From the NCBI GenBank assembly GCA_028291265.1, contig JAQGIK010000021.1, positions 1 to 64,000 on the forward strand: a DNA stretch of 64,000 nucleotides, read 5' to 3'. The translations under genes were made by a program, and so were the position numbers. How positions within the stretch are numbered: position 1 is the stretch's first letter; every line of letters begins with the position of its first letter. Below, piece after piece: positions 30,035 through 38,312 of the stretch. The notes beneath the pieces were generated by a model. It ran no database searches. It worked only from the letters and a program-made list of their open reading frames with translations, and was not told the origin of the DNA. The stretch is from Caulobacter sp. (GTDB lineage: Bacteria; Pseudomonadota; Alphaproteobacteria; Caulobacterales; Caulobacteraceae).

Positions 30035-30834
30035 GGCGTCTCGCTTCCCTCGCTGAAGAGGCCGCCCATGCTCAGCATCTGGTCGCGGATGGCTTCCGGA
30101 TTCGATGTCTGCATGGCGTCGTAGGCCTCGAGTTCGATGGGCACATACCAGTGGATCTTGTTCGAATGGTAGGCGTCCCAGACGGCCTGGGCCACTTCCC
30201 GCGGCGGGGTCAGGCGCCACATGCCCTCGGTCGGGGCGTTGGCTTTCGCCTCGTCGGGCAGGATGGGGGTGTCGATCATCCCGGGCAGGGTGTCGGCGGC
30301 GCGGACGCCGTGGGCGCGCAGCTCGACCGAGAGGGCCTCGGTCAGGCCCTTCACCGCATGTTTGGTGGCCGAATAGACGGCGATGTTGGGGATGCCGAAG
30401 ATGGCCGAGGACGAGGAGGTGGTGAAGCAGAGGCTGCCCGGCGTCGCTTTCAGCAGCGGCGCGGCCAGGTGGATGCCCGAGAGGACGGCGACGAAATTGA
30501 TGTTCACGACATCCATGACGTCCTGCCACGGCTGGTCGATGAAGGGTCCGCCACGGCCGATGCCGGCGTTGTTGAACAGCAGGTCGAGCTTGCCGTCGGT
30601 GGCCTTGGCGAAGGCGTCGAGCGCGGCGGCGTAGGCGGTGCGGTCGGTGACGTCGAGGACCTGGGTCAGGACCTTGTCGCCGAGTTCGGCCTTGAGGGCG
30701 CCCAGGCCCGCGGTATTGACGTCGACGGCGCCGACGAACCAGCCTTCGCCCGCGAACAGCCGGGCGGTCTCCAGGCCCATGCCCGAGGCGGCGCCGGTGA
30801 TGAAGATGGATTTGCGGCCGTTGGCTGCGGTCAT
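30031..30834 (-). CDS. short-chain dehydrogenase/reductase
   Basis: 267 residues. Classical SDR: cofactor motif TGAASGMG (TGxxxGxG), LLFNNAGIGRGG (NNAG), Ser near TTSSSSAIFG and catalytic YSATK (YxxxK). VGAVDVN after beta-2 suggests NAD(H) preference. Substrate unknown. It sits between dnaX and ybaB, which are usually adjacent, and overlaps ybaB by 4 bp. Confidence 0.95.
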   Translation of the reverse strand: MTAANGRKSIFITGAASGMGLETARLFAGEGWFVGAVDVNTAGLGALKAELGDKVLTQVLDVTDRTAYAAALDAFAKATDGKLDLLFNNAGIGRGGPFIDQPWQDVMDVVNINFVAVLSGIHLAAPLLKATPGSLCFTTSSSSAIFGIPNIAVYSATKHAVKGLTEALSVELRAHGVRAADTLPGMIDTPILPDEAKANAPTEGMWRLTPPREVAQAVWDAYHSNKIHWYVPIELEAYDAMQTSNPEAIRDQMLSMGGLFSEGSETP

Positions 30835-30860
30835 GGACGTCTCTCCCGTGGCCTGAAGGA

Positions 30861-32699
30861 TCAGTCTTCGTCCTCAGGTTCCACCGGAGGTTCGCTAGCC
30901 GCTTCCCCCTGCGGAATGGCAAGCTGCTTGACGCCGAGGATCTCGGCGCCGGGGAAGGCGTCCATGACCGAGCGGACGAAGGGGTCAGCCTCGATCTCGA
31001 GGCGGGCTTCCTTCTGCTCGCGTTTCTGCTTTTCCCAGGCGGTTTCGGCCCCGCCGCCGCCCTCGGCCGCGACCAGCCAGGGCTGGCCGGTCCATTCCTT
31101 GAGGCGGGAGACCAGGCGGCCGGCGAAGTTGGCCGGGGTGTTGGGGGCCGGCTCGTAGACGATGGCGCCGGGGCGGTAGCTGACGAGGCGCAGGTAGCGG
31201 TCGACGTCGAGCTTCATGCCGATGTCGCGCTTGGCCTCGATCAGCTTGAGGACGTCGTCGAAGGTGGCCAGGGCGACGGTTTCGGTTTGCGCGGCGACCT
31301 GGGCGACCGGCTGGGCGAAGCGGGCCTGGGCGACCGCGCCGCCGCCGCCGGAGGACTGGCCGCCGCCGCCGCCGCCGGAAGGACCGCCGGGCAGCGGGTC
31401 GCCGTCGCGCAGGGCCTTGAGGGCTTCCTCGGGACCGGGAAGGTCGGCGGCGTAGGTCAGGCGGATGAGGGCCATCTCGACGGCGGCGCTGGGATCGGGG
31501 GCGCGGCGGACCTCGTCATGGGCTTTGAGCAGCATCTGCCAGAGGCGCGAGAGGCTGCCCGCGCTGGCCAGGGCGCCGACGGCCGCCAGGCGCTGGGCCT
31601 GTTCCTTGGGCATGGCAAGCGCGTCGGGGCCGAGGGCTTTGGAGACGGCGGCCTGGTGGCTGTGTTCGAGCAGGTCGAGGACCACCTGCACCGGGTCGGC
31701 GCCGAAGCCCCAGAGGGTGCGGAAGGTGGCGATGGCGGCGCCGGTCTCGCCGCGCATGACCTGTTCGAAGAGTTCGATGGTCTGGCTGCGGTCGGCCAGG
31801 CCCAGCATGTCCTGGACGACCTTGGCCGGGACGATCTGGCCGGGATCGGTCTGGACGATGGCCTGGTCGAGGATGGAGAGGCCGTCGCGGACGCTGCCCT
31901 CGGCGGCGCGGGAGATCAGGGCGATGCCCTCGGCCTCGACCTTGGCGCCTTCCAGGTCGGTGATCTTCTGCAGGTGGGCGGCCAGCACCGGCGGCTCGAC
32001 GCGGCGCAGGTCGAAGCGCTGGCAGCGGGAAAGGATGGTCACCGGCACCTTGCGGATCTCGGTGGTGGCGAAGATGAACTTGGCGTGCGGCGGCGGCTCT
32101 TCCAGCGTCTTCAAGAGGGCGTTGAAGGCCGCCGTCGACAGCATGTGGACTTCGTCGATGACGTAGACCTTGTAGCGGGCCTCGACCGGCGAATAGCGCA
32201 CGCCGTCGAGCAGCTCGCGCATCTCGTCGACCTTGGTGCGGCTGGCGGCGTCGAGCTCCAGCACGTCCATGTGGCGGCCATCGCGGATGGCGGCGGAGTG
32301 GAGGCCATCGACGCTGAGGTCCATCGACGGCTGATGGACGGTGTCGCTTTCGTAGTTCAGCGCCTGAGCCAGCAAGCGGGCGGTCGTGGTCTTGCCGACG
32401 CCCCGCACGCCGGTGAGCATGAAGGCGTGAGCGATGCGGCCCGAGGAGAAGGCGTTGGTCAGGGTGCGAACCATCGCCTCCTGGCCGATCAGGTCGTCGA
32501 AGGTGCGCGGCCGGTACTTGCGGGCCAGCACGGTGTAGGCCGGCATGTCGGCCAGCGCCGGCGAGGGTGCGGCGGGCGGCGGCACGGGAACCTGGGGCTC
32601 CGGATCGGGCTCGCCGAAGATGTCGACGGTCAGGGTGTCGCGCTCCTCCGCCTCGGCGGCGGGCTCGTCTTCATCCCAGGGCGGTGCGGTGTCGGACAT
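30861..32699 (-). CDS. dnaX: DNA polymerase III tau/gamma subunit
   Basis: 612 residues. A ~50-residue acidic N-terminal extension precedes the clamp-loader ATPase: KYRPRTFDDLIGQEAMVRTL, Walker A GVRGVGKTTTARLL (about 95-108), Walker B VYVIDEVHML, sensor/SRC ILSRCQRFDLRR. The four-Cys zinc module of E. coli DnaX is absent (NYESDTVHQPSMDL region), as I recall for alphaproteobacteria. The Gly-rich linker (GGPSGGGGGGQSSGGGGAV) leads to the tau-specific domain. I did not find an obvious frameshift signal. The SRP RNA gene lies 176 nt upstream. Confidence 0.97.
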   Translation of the reverse strand: MSDTAPPWDEDEPAAEAEERDTLTVDIFGEPDPEPQVPVPPPAAPSPALADMPAYTVLARKYRPRTFDDLIGQEAMVRTLTNAFSSGRIAHAFMLTGVRGVGKTTTARLLAQALNYESDTVHQPSMDLSVDGLHSAAIRDGRHMDVLELDAASRTKVDEMRELLDGVRYSPVEARYKVYVIDEVHMLSTAAFNALLKTLEEPPPHAKFIFATTEIRKVPVTILSRCQRFDLRRVEPPVLAAHLQKITDLEGAKVEAEGIALISRAAEGSVRDGLSILDQAIVQTDPGQIVPAKVVQDMLGLADRSQTIELFEQVMRGETGAAIATFRTLWGFGADPVQVVLDLLEHSHQAAVSKALGPDALAMPKEQAQRLAAVGALASAGSLSRLWQMLLKAHDEVRRAPDPSAAVEMALIRLTYAADLPGPEEALKALRDGDPLPGGPSGGGGGGQSSGGGGAVAQARFAQPVAQVAAQTETVALATFDDVLKLIEAKRDIGMKLDVDRYLRLVSYRPGAIVYEPAPNTPANFAGRLVSRLKEWTGQPWLVAAEGGGGAETAWEKQKREQKEARLEIEADPFVRSVMDAFPGAEILGVKQLAIPQGEAASEPPVEPEDED

Positions 32700-32718
32700 C
32701 GAGGCCTGTTTTGGGTCC

Positions 32719-32847
32719 GTGCGTCCTTCGACACGCCGCTCCGCGGCTGCTCAGGATGACGAACAGAAGTAGAATCTGTCGGGTCGTCCCCACTCTACGT
32801 CATCCTGAGCAGCGCTCGCCAGAGCGCGTGTCGAAGGACGCACCATC
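32719..32847. repeat. dispersed inverted repeat, family A copy 2
   Basis: Arms 32719-32760 (gtgcgtccttcgacacgc ... gctcaggatgac) and 32799-32847 (gtcatcctgagcagc ... cgtgtcgaaggacgcacc), matching the copy at 6684-6800 but with different inner stems and spacer. Lies between dnaX and the SRP RNA gene. Confidence 0.88.
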
Positions 32848-32874
32848 GTGAAGCTTCAAGATGAGGGGAAAGGT

Positions 32875-32968
32875 GGAGACCGGACGACGACCCGGAGCAA
32901 ATCTCGTTGTGGCTGCTGCCTTCCGGCCCTGACCAGGTTGGCGAGGACTCCGCCCATCGCCGATCTCC
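32875..32968 (-). ncRNA. ffs: signal recognition particle RNA, small bacterial type (4.5S)
   Basis: Minus strand contains the universally conserved Ffh-binding hairpin: ACCTGGTCAGGGCCGG, tetraloop GGAA and GGCAGCAGCCA. The ends pair as GGAGATCGG / CCGGTCTCC (one G-U), giving a 94-nt rod whose 5' end coincides with the start predicted from the promoter at 32975-33003. It targets membrane proteins with Ffh. Close linkage to dnaX fits other proteobacteria. Confidence 0.94.
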
Positions 32969-32974
32969 GAGGCC

Positions 32975-33003
32975 TATATCGCGATGGAAGGGCGCCGATG
33001 CAA
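32975..33003 (-). promoter_or_regulatory. promoter of the SRP RNA gene
   Basis: Minus strand: -35 TTGCAT (32998-33003), 17-nt spacer, -10 GATATA (32975-32980). The predicted start is 32968, exactly the first paired base of the RNA. It overlaps the region upstream of nudC on the other strand. Confidence 0.75.
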
Positions 33004-33049
33004 GGTCCTTCCTTGTCGCGGGCGCGGGAGGGATGGCACAAAGGGACCC

Positions 33050-33973
33050 ATGCCTCTCTCCGCCATCGCCAACGTCTTCACCGGCAACCCCCTCGACCGC
33101 GCCAGCGAGCGACGGCCCGACGCCGCCTGGCTGGAGGAGAAGCTGAGCGACCCCGGCTCCCTGGCCGTGGCCCTGTGGAACGGGGCGCCGCTGACCGAGA
33201 CGACGGACGGCAAGACCCAGCTCAGCTACCTGCCGGCGGCCATGGCGCGGGAGCTGTCGAACGGCTGGGAGCGGCTGCTGTTCATGGGGCTGTGGAAGGA
33301 CACCGCCGTGTTCGCCCTGGACCTCGAGGGCGGCGTCGATCCGGCCGAGGGGCCGCTGCAGGGGCTGGGCCGGTTCCAGGACCTGCGGGCCATGGCGATG
33401 ATCCTGCCGGGGACGGAGGCGGCCATCGCGGCGACGGCCAAGGGCATGTTCGAATGGCGGCGCAAGCATCGCCACTGCGCCAACTGCGGCGAACAGAGCG
33501 TGCCGGCCGAGGGCGGCTGGAAACGGGCCTGCCCGGCCTGCAAGGCCGAGCACTTCCCGCGCACCGACCCGGTGTCGATCATGCTGGCCACCCATGAGGG
33601 CCGCTGCCTGATGGGACGGCAGGCGATCTGGCCAAAGGGCATGTATTCGGCCCTGGCCGGGTTCCTGGAGCCCGGCGAGAGCATCGAGGAATGCTGTGCT
33701 CGCGAACTGAAGGAAGAGGCCGGGTTGAACGCCGTGTCGGTGCGCTACCACTCGACGCAGCCCTGGCCCTACCCGTCATCGCTGATGATCGGGCTGATCG
33801 CCGAGGTCGATTCGGACGAGGCGACGCCGGACCAGACCGAACTGGAAGCGGTGCGCTGGTTCACCAAGACAGAAGCGCGCCAGCTGTTGGCCGGGGAGTT
33901 GGAGGGCCTGTTCTGCCCTCCGCCCCTGGCTATCGCCCACCAGCTGTTGAAGAGCTGGGCGAACGAGGACTAG
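33050..33973 (+). CDS. nudC: NAD+ diphosphatase (NADH pyrophosphatase)
   Basis: 307 residues from ATG 33050. Zinc ribbon CANCGEQ ... CPACKAEHFPRTDP, Nudix box (GFLEPGESIEE ... RELKEEAGL), and the NudC signature STQPWPYPSSLM just after it. It hydrolyses NAD(H) and can remove NAD caps from RNA. Its stop overlaps the convergent MAPEG gene by 4 bp. Confidence 0.95.
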   Translation: MPLSAIANVFTGNPLDRASERRPDAAWLEEKLSDPGSLAVALWNGAPLTETTDGKTQLSYLPAAMARELSNGWERLLFMGLWKDTAVFALDLEGGVDPAEGPLQGLGRFQDLRAMAMILPGTEAAIAATAKGMFEWRRKHRHCANCGEQSVPAEGGWKRACPACKAEHFPRTDPVSIMLATHEGRCLMGRQAIWPKGMYSALAGFLEPGESIEECCARELKEEAGLNAVSVRYHSTQPWPYPSSLMIGLIAEVDSDEATPDQTELEAVRWFTKTEARQLLAGELEGLFCPPPLAIAHQLLKSWANED

Positions 33974-34410
33974 GCGAAGGCGTCCAGGGCCACGCAGCCG
34001 GCCCAGACCATCAGCACGATGGTCGACAGGGCGAACACCAGGAAGCGCAGGGGCACCCGGTTGATGGTGTTCTGGATCAGGCTGTGGAGGATGCGCAGGG
34101 CGACGTAGCCCCAGGCGAGGCCGGCCGTGAACGGCGACTGCAGGCCGGCCAGGTAGGTGATGAAGGCCAGCGCATAGAAGATGGTCGGCTGTTCCATCAG
34201 GTGGTTGTAGTTGTTGGCCACCTGGCGGACGCCGTCCGGCAGCACGTCGAGGCTGCCGGGGAAGCGGGCGGCCTGCGCGTCGAGCTTGGCCTTGCCCATG
34301 GCCGGCAGGCGGGTGGCGTACATCCACAGCCAGACCAACAGCGACCAGATCACCAGCACCAAGGCCGGCGCCAGAACGGACTCGAACGCGGACTGTCCCT
34401 GGAACGTCAT
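33970..34410 (-). CDS. MAPEG-family membrane protein
   Basis: 146 residues from ATG 34410 (MTFQGQSAFESVLAPALVLV); longer starts run through the repeat. About four transmembrane helices. The VRQVANNYNHLMEQPTIFYA segment is the conserved MAPEG helix-2 motif, and ILHSLIQNTINRVPLRF follows. MAPEG proteins are glutathione-linked membrane enzymes in eukaryotes; bacterial function is mostly unknown. Confidence 0.9.
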   Translation of the reverse strand: MTFQGQSAFESVLAPALVLVIWSLLVWLWMYATRLPAMGKAKLDAQAARFPGSLDVLPDGVRQVANNYNHLMEQPTIFYALAFITYLAGLQSPFTAGLAWGYVALRILHSLIQNTINRVPLRFLVFALSTIVLMVWAGCVALDAFA

Positions 34411-34450
34411 GTTTCGCCCTCCCCGGCGGTTGTTGTGGGGGGACGCTAGC

Positions 34451-34612
34451 AGTTCCTCCCCCATCGGGGGAGGGGGACCACGCGCGGACACGCGCGTGGT
34501 GGAGGGGTCCCCACCGGCGGATCAGCTTCAGACTGGTTTACCCGCTGGCTTGAGCGGTGACCCCCTCCGTCAGCGGCTTCGCCGCTGCCACCTCCCCCGA
34601 GAGGGGGAGAAA
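34451..34612. repeat. paired inverted repeat, family E
   Basis: Left arm near 34455 (ctcccccatcgggggaggg, then cacgcgcggacacgcgcgtg) and right arm ending 34612 (ccacctcccccgagaggggg), with an inner stem cagcggcttcgccgctg. Found between the MAPEG and monooxygenase genes. Confidence 0.78.
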
Positions 34613-36529
34613 CTAGCGCAGGTCGAAGTCAGCCGCGTTCGGCGCCCGCGTCGCCTCCCAGTAGTCGACCAGCGGGAAGGGCCAGTTCTGGCTGACCCGG
34701 CCCTTGGCGTTCTTGTACCAGCTGGTGACGCCCGGGGCGCCCCAGGCCATCTGGGCGTTGGCTTCGTCGACGCGGGCGTTGAAGGCGTCGTGGACGCCCT
34801 GCTTCACCTCGATGGCCTTGGCGCCCTTGTCGACCATGAGGCGTAGGGCCTCGACGACGTAACGGACCGAGGCTTCGGAGAAGAAGATGATCGAGCCGTT
34901 GACGACGATGTTGGTGTTGGGGCCATAGAGCATGAAGAAGTTGGGGAAGCCCGGCGCCGTCATGCCGAGATAGGCGCGGGCGTCGCCGTCCCAGGCGTCG
35001 TGCAGGGCGACGCCGCCCTTGCCGACCACCGTCATGGGCGTGAGGAACTGGCTGGCCTTGAAGCCGGTGCCGTAGATCAGGACGTCGGCCGCGTGTTCGG
35101 CCCCGTCGGCGGTGACGACGCCGTTTGAGGTGACCGCGGTGACCGGCTGGGTGACCAGGTCGACGTTCTGCCTTCGCAGGGCCTCGATCCAGACGCCGTT
35201 GTCGCGCAGGGCGCGCTTGCCGCCGAACGGGTATTGCGGGGTGACGGCCTCGAACAGGGCCTCGTCGCCGCCGGTCTGTTCGCCAATCTTCATGACCAGG
35301 AGTTCGCGCAGGCCGGCGCTGGCCTCGCTGATGGTGCCGGCCGGGCCGTTCCAGGCGGGGTCGGTCTTCACCGCCTCGTAGACGCCGTCGGTCATCGTCC
35401 AGAACAGGTAGAAGCGGTACCATTTGTCGTAGAAGGGCACGTGCTCGAGCAGGGCCTTTTTCCCCTCCCCGACCGTGTCGTGATAGTCGACCGTCGGCGC
35501 CAGCCAGGGCGGCGAGCGCTGGAAGACGGTGACCTGGGCGGCCTCGGGGGCGATCTTCGGCACGAACTGGAAGGCGCTGGCCCCGGTGCCGATGACGGCG
35601 ACGGTCTTGCCCTTCAGGTCGACCGAATGGTCCCAGCGGGCCGAGTGGAAGTTCGGGCCCTTGAAGAGGTCGCGGCCGGGGATGTTGGGGAAATTGGGCT
35701 GGTTGAGCTGGCCGACGGCGCTGATCACGGCGTTGCCGGTGAAGGTTCGGCCGTCCTTGCTGGTGACGGTCCAGGTCGAGCCGGCTTCGTCGTAGCGGGC
35801 CTCGGCGACCTCGGCTCCGAACTGGATGTGCTCGCGCAGGCCGTACTTGTCGGCCAGGCGCTGGAAGTAGCGCAGCAGGACGTCCTGGGTGGAGTAGCGC
35901 TGGGGCCAGTCGTGGTTGGGCTCGAAGCTCAGCGAATAGAGGTGGTTGGGGGTGTCGACGCGGCAGCCGGGGTAGCTGTTCTCCAGCCAGGTGCCGCCGA
36001 CGTCGGGGTTCTTGTCGAGGATGGTGAAGCCGATGCCGGCCTGCTGCAGGCGGATGGCGGTCAACAGGCCCGACATGCCGGCGCCGATGATGATGACCTT
36101 GAGATCGGCGGCGGCCTGCTTCTCCTGCGGCGTCCAGGTCGGGCGGTCGGCGTCGACGCCCTCGAGGCCGAGCTGTTCCATCAGCATGGGGCCGTAGCGT
36201 TCGGGGATCTCGGCCCCGGCCACGAAGTCCATCATGAAGCGGACCTGCTCGGCCGTGGGCGGGGGCGGCAGGGGTTTGCCGTTGGCGTAGTCGGTCAGGG
36301 CCTGGCGGGCGAGGTCGTGGATGGCCTGGGTGTCGGCGTCGGAGAGGCCGCCCTGGCCGTCGCCCAGCACCTCGTAGACGGGGCGGCGGGCCTCGGTCAG
36401 GTGGTCGGTGTTGCCGGTCAGGTGGACCAGGGCGACCATCAGGCTGGGGATGTGGGCCTCGGCCAGGGCCAGGTCGAGATCGAGGCCGGTCAGCGCCGAT
36501 TGCGGTTTGGCATGGGTGTCGCCGTCCAT
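34613..36529 (-). CDS. flavin-containing Baeyer-Villiger-type monooxygenase
   Basis: 638 residues from ATG 36529 with AGGAG upstream. An unusual ~145-residue N-terminal helical extension precedes the FAD Rossmann motif VIIIGAGMSGLLTAIRLQ (about 150) and GGTWLENSYPGCRVDTPNH. The BVMO fingerprint FKGPNFHSARWDHS (FxGxxxHxxxW) is followed by the NADPH-binding GKTVAVIGTGASAFQF. The extension plus core resembles cyclohexanone/steroid/hydroxyacetophenone monooxygenases. It inserts O next to ketones; substrate unknown. Soluble, monocistronic. Confidence 0.93.
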   Translation of the reverse strand: MDGDTHAKPQSALTGLDLDLALAEAHIPSLMVALVHLTGNTDHLTEARRPVYEVLGDGQGGLSDADTQAIHDLARQALTDYANGKPLPPPPTAEQVRFMMDFVAGAEIPERYGPMLMEQLGLEGVDADRPTWTPQEKQAAADLKVIIIGAGMSGLLTAIRLQQAGIGFTILDKNPDVGGTWLENSYPGCRVDTPNHLYSLSFEPNHDWPQRYSTQDVLLRYFQRLADKYGLREHIQFGAEVAEARYDEAGSTWTVTSKDGRTFTGNAVISAVGQLNQPNFPNIPGRDLFKGPNFHSARWDHSVDLKGKTVAVIGTGASAFQFVPKIAPEAAQVTVFQRSPPWLAPTVDYHDTVGEGKKALLEHVPFYDKWYRFYLFWTMTDGVYEAVKTDPAWNGPAGTISEASAGLRELLVMKIGEQTGGDEALFEAVTPQYPFGGKRALRDNGVWIEALRRQNVDLVTQPVTAVTSNGVVTADGAEHAADVLIYGTGFKASQFLTPMTVVGKGGVALHDAWDGDARAYLGMTAPGFPNFFMLYGPNTNIVVNGSIIFFSEASVRYVVEALRLMVDKGAKAIEVKQGVHDAFNARVDEANAQMAWGAPGVTSWYKNAKGRVSQNWPFPLVDYWEATRAPNAADFDLR

Positions 36530-36671
36530 GGAAAGCTCCTGGTCTGTCCTCGCGGCGCCTCTGCGGGCGCTCGTTTGGGGCACTGTAGGCCTTCGGCGGG
36601 CGGTGGGAAGATTGACGTCGCGGCGCCGCGCGGAGGTTTGATCGCGGCGGCGGGGCGGCTAGGCTCAGGGC

Positions 36672-37217
36672 ATGGGCAAGATCATCGCGCTGCTGAGGGC
36701 CATCAACGTCGGCGGGACCGGCAAGGTGGCCATCGCCGACCTGCGAAAGCTGGTCGAGGACGAGGGCTTCACGGCGGTGAAGAGCTATATCGCCAGCGGC
36801 AATCTGGTGTTCGAGGGGGCGGGGAAACCCGAGGCGCTCGAAGCGCGGTTCGAGGCTGCGGCGGCGAAGGGGCTGGGGCTGAAGAGCGACTGGATCCTGC
36901 GCACGCCGGCGGAATGGACGGCGATGATCGAGGCCAATCCGTTCGTCGCGTTCTCGAAGGCGACGCCGAGCAAGTACCTGGTGACGGTGTTCAAGACGGA
37001 GCCGGATCCGGCGCGGCTGGGCGAGGTGGCGGCGATGGCGACGTTCGGCGAGGAGATGAAGCTGGTCGGGCGGGCGCTCTACGTCTGCTTCCCGGAAGGG
37101 TCGGGGAATTCGAAGCTGGCCGGGGCGGCGATCGAGAAGCGGCTCGGGGCGCGCGGCACGGCGCGGAACTGGAACACGGTGCTGAAGCTGGCGGAGATGG
37201 CCGACGTGAAACTCTGA
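36672..37217 (+). CDS. DUF1697 family protein
   Basis: 181 residues. It begins IIALLRAINVGGTGKVAIAD and has FTAVKSYIASGNLVFEG, the two hallmark segments of DUF1697, then WTAMIEANPF and the C-terminal GTARNWNTVLKLAEMA. Soluble, ferredoxin-like fold in known structures; function unknown. It is divergent from the monooxygenase and followed by a short family-B hairpin (37219-37244). Confidence 0.95.
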   Translation: MGKIIALLRAINVGGTGKVAIADLRKLVEDEGFTAVKSYIASGNLVFEGAGKPEALEARFEAAAAKGLGLKSDWILRTPAEWTAMIEANPFVAFSKATPSKYLVTVFKTEPDPARLGEVAAMATFGEEMKLVGRALYVCFPEGSGNSKLAGAAIEKRLGARGTARNWNTVLKLAEMADVKL

Positions 37218-37218
37218 T

Positions 37219-37244
37219 CCTTCTCCCGACAAGCGGGAGAAGGA
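37219..37244. repeat. short family-B hairpin
   Basis: ccttctcccgacaagcggg then agaagg: the terminal hairpin of family B without the rest of the arm. It sits between the convergent DUF1697 and korB genes and could act as a weak terminator for both. Confidence 0.7.
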
Positions 37245-37256
37245 ACCAGGGTGTCG

Positions 37257-38312
37257 CTACCGCAAGCTGGCGTTGATGTCCGACAGCGCAGCCGAACCAG
37301 GGGTCAAGTCTGCCGTATTCAACTCATTCAGCGGCGTTGACGTGGTGCCCAAGGCGTCGTGCAGGTCTTCGGCTTCCGGATCGACGTAGAGCAGCCCGGT
37401 CACCACCTCCCCCGCCGCCGCCCGTTCCTGCAGGAAGCCCATGGCGCGGACGCGGTCGGTGGGGTCGTAGTCGGCGGCCAGCTTGCGCAGGGTGAGGACC
37501 GTGCCGTCGTGCTGTTCGACCTGGATGGTGGAGCCTTCCGAATATTCCGCCGTGATCGGCGAGCGCCCGATCATCACGTCGAGGCGGTTGACGGCCTCGT
37601 TGTGCTCGCGGACCCAGTCGAAGCTCTTGGTGCTGCCGGCGTGGTTGTTGAAGGCGATGCAGGGGCTGATGGTGTCGATGAAGGCGGCGCCCTTGTGGCG
37701 CAGGGCGGCCTTGATCAGGGGGACCAGTTGGGTCTTGTCGCCGGAGAAGCTGCGGGCCACGAAGGTGGCGCCGAGCTGCAGGGCCAGGCTGACCATGTCG
37801 ATGGCGCTGTCGTGGTTGACGACGCCCTTCTTGGACTTCGATCCCTTGTCGGAGGTGGCGCTGAACTGGCCCTTGGTCAGGCCGTACACGCCGTTGTTTT
37901 CGACGATATAGGTCATGTTGACCCCGCGCCGGATCGAGTGGGCGAACTGGCCAAGGCCGATGGAGGCCGAGTCGCCGTCGCCGCTGACGCCGAGATAGAC
38001 CAGGCTGCGGTTGGCGAGGTTGGCGCCGGTCAGCACCGACGGCATGCGGCCGTGGACGGTGTTGAAGCCGTGGCTGGCGCCGAGGAAATAGTCGGGCGTC
38101 TTGGACGAACAGCCGATGCCCGACAGCTTGGCCAGGCGGTGGGGTTCGAGGTCGAGCTCGAAACAGGCCTGGACGATGGCGGCGCTGATGCTGTCATGGC
38201 CGCAGCCGGCGCAGAGGGTCGAGACCCGGCCCTCGTAGTCGCGGCGGGTGTAGCCGACGGCGTTGGGCTGCAACGACGGGTGGGCGAATTTCGGCTTGGC
38301 GATGTAGGTCAT
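37257..38312 (-). CDS. korB: 2-oxoacid:ferredoxin oxidoreductase, beta subunit
   Basis: 351 residues from ATG 38312. The TPP-binding subunit: LCAGCGHDSISAAIVQA and LSGIGCSSKTPDYFLGAS give Fe-S/TPP cysteines, VSGDGDSASIGLGQFAHSIR the TPP/Mg motif (GDGDS), and IVENNGVYGLTKGQFS the Asn. With KorA it decarboxylates 2-oxoglutarate (or another 2-oxoacid) to the acyl-CoA and reduces ferredoxin. Starts 4 bp inside korA. Confidence 0.93.
   Translation of the reverse strand: MTYIAKPKFAHPSLQPNAVGYTRRDYEGRVSTLCAGCGHDSISAAIVQACFELDLEPHRLAKLSGIGCSSKTPDYFLGASHGFNTVHGRMPSVLTGANLANRSLVYLGVSGDGDSASIGLGQFAHSIRRGVNMTYIVENNGVYGLTKGQFSATSDKGSKSKKGVVNHDSAIDMVSLALQLGATFVARSFSGDKTQLVPLIKAALRHKGAAFIDTISPCIAFNNHAGSTKSFDWVREHNEAVNRLDVMIGRSPITAEYSEGSTIQVEQHDGTVLTLRKLAADYDPTDRVRAMGFLQERAAAGEVVTGLLYVDPEAEDLHDALGTTSTPLNELNTADLTPGSAALSDINASLR

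Noticed and set aside
31287-32759. 490-codon plus-strand frame opposite dnaX
   Set aside because: Gly/Ala/Leu-rich shadow of dnaX, no motifs.
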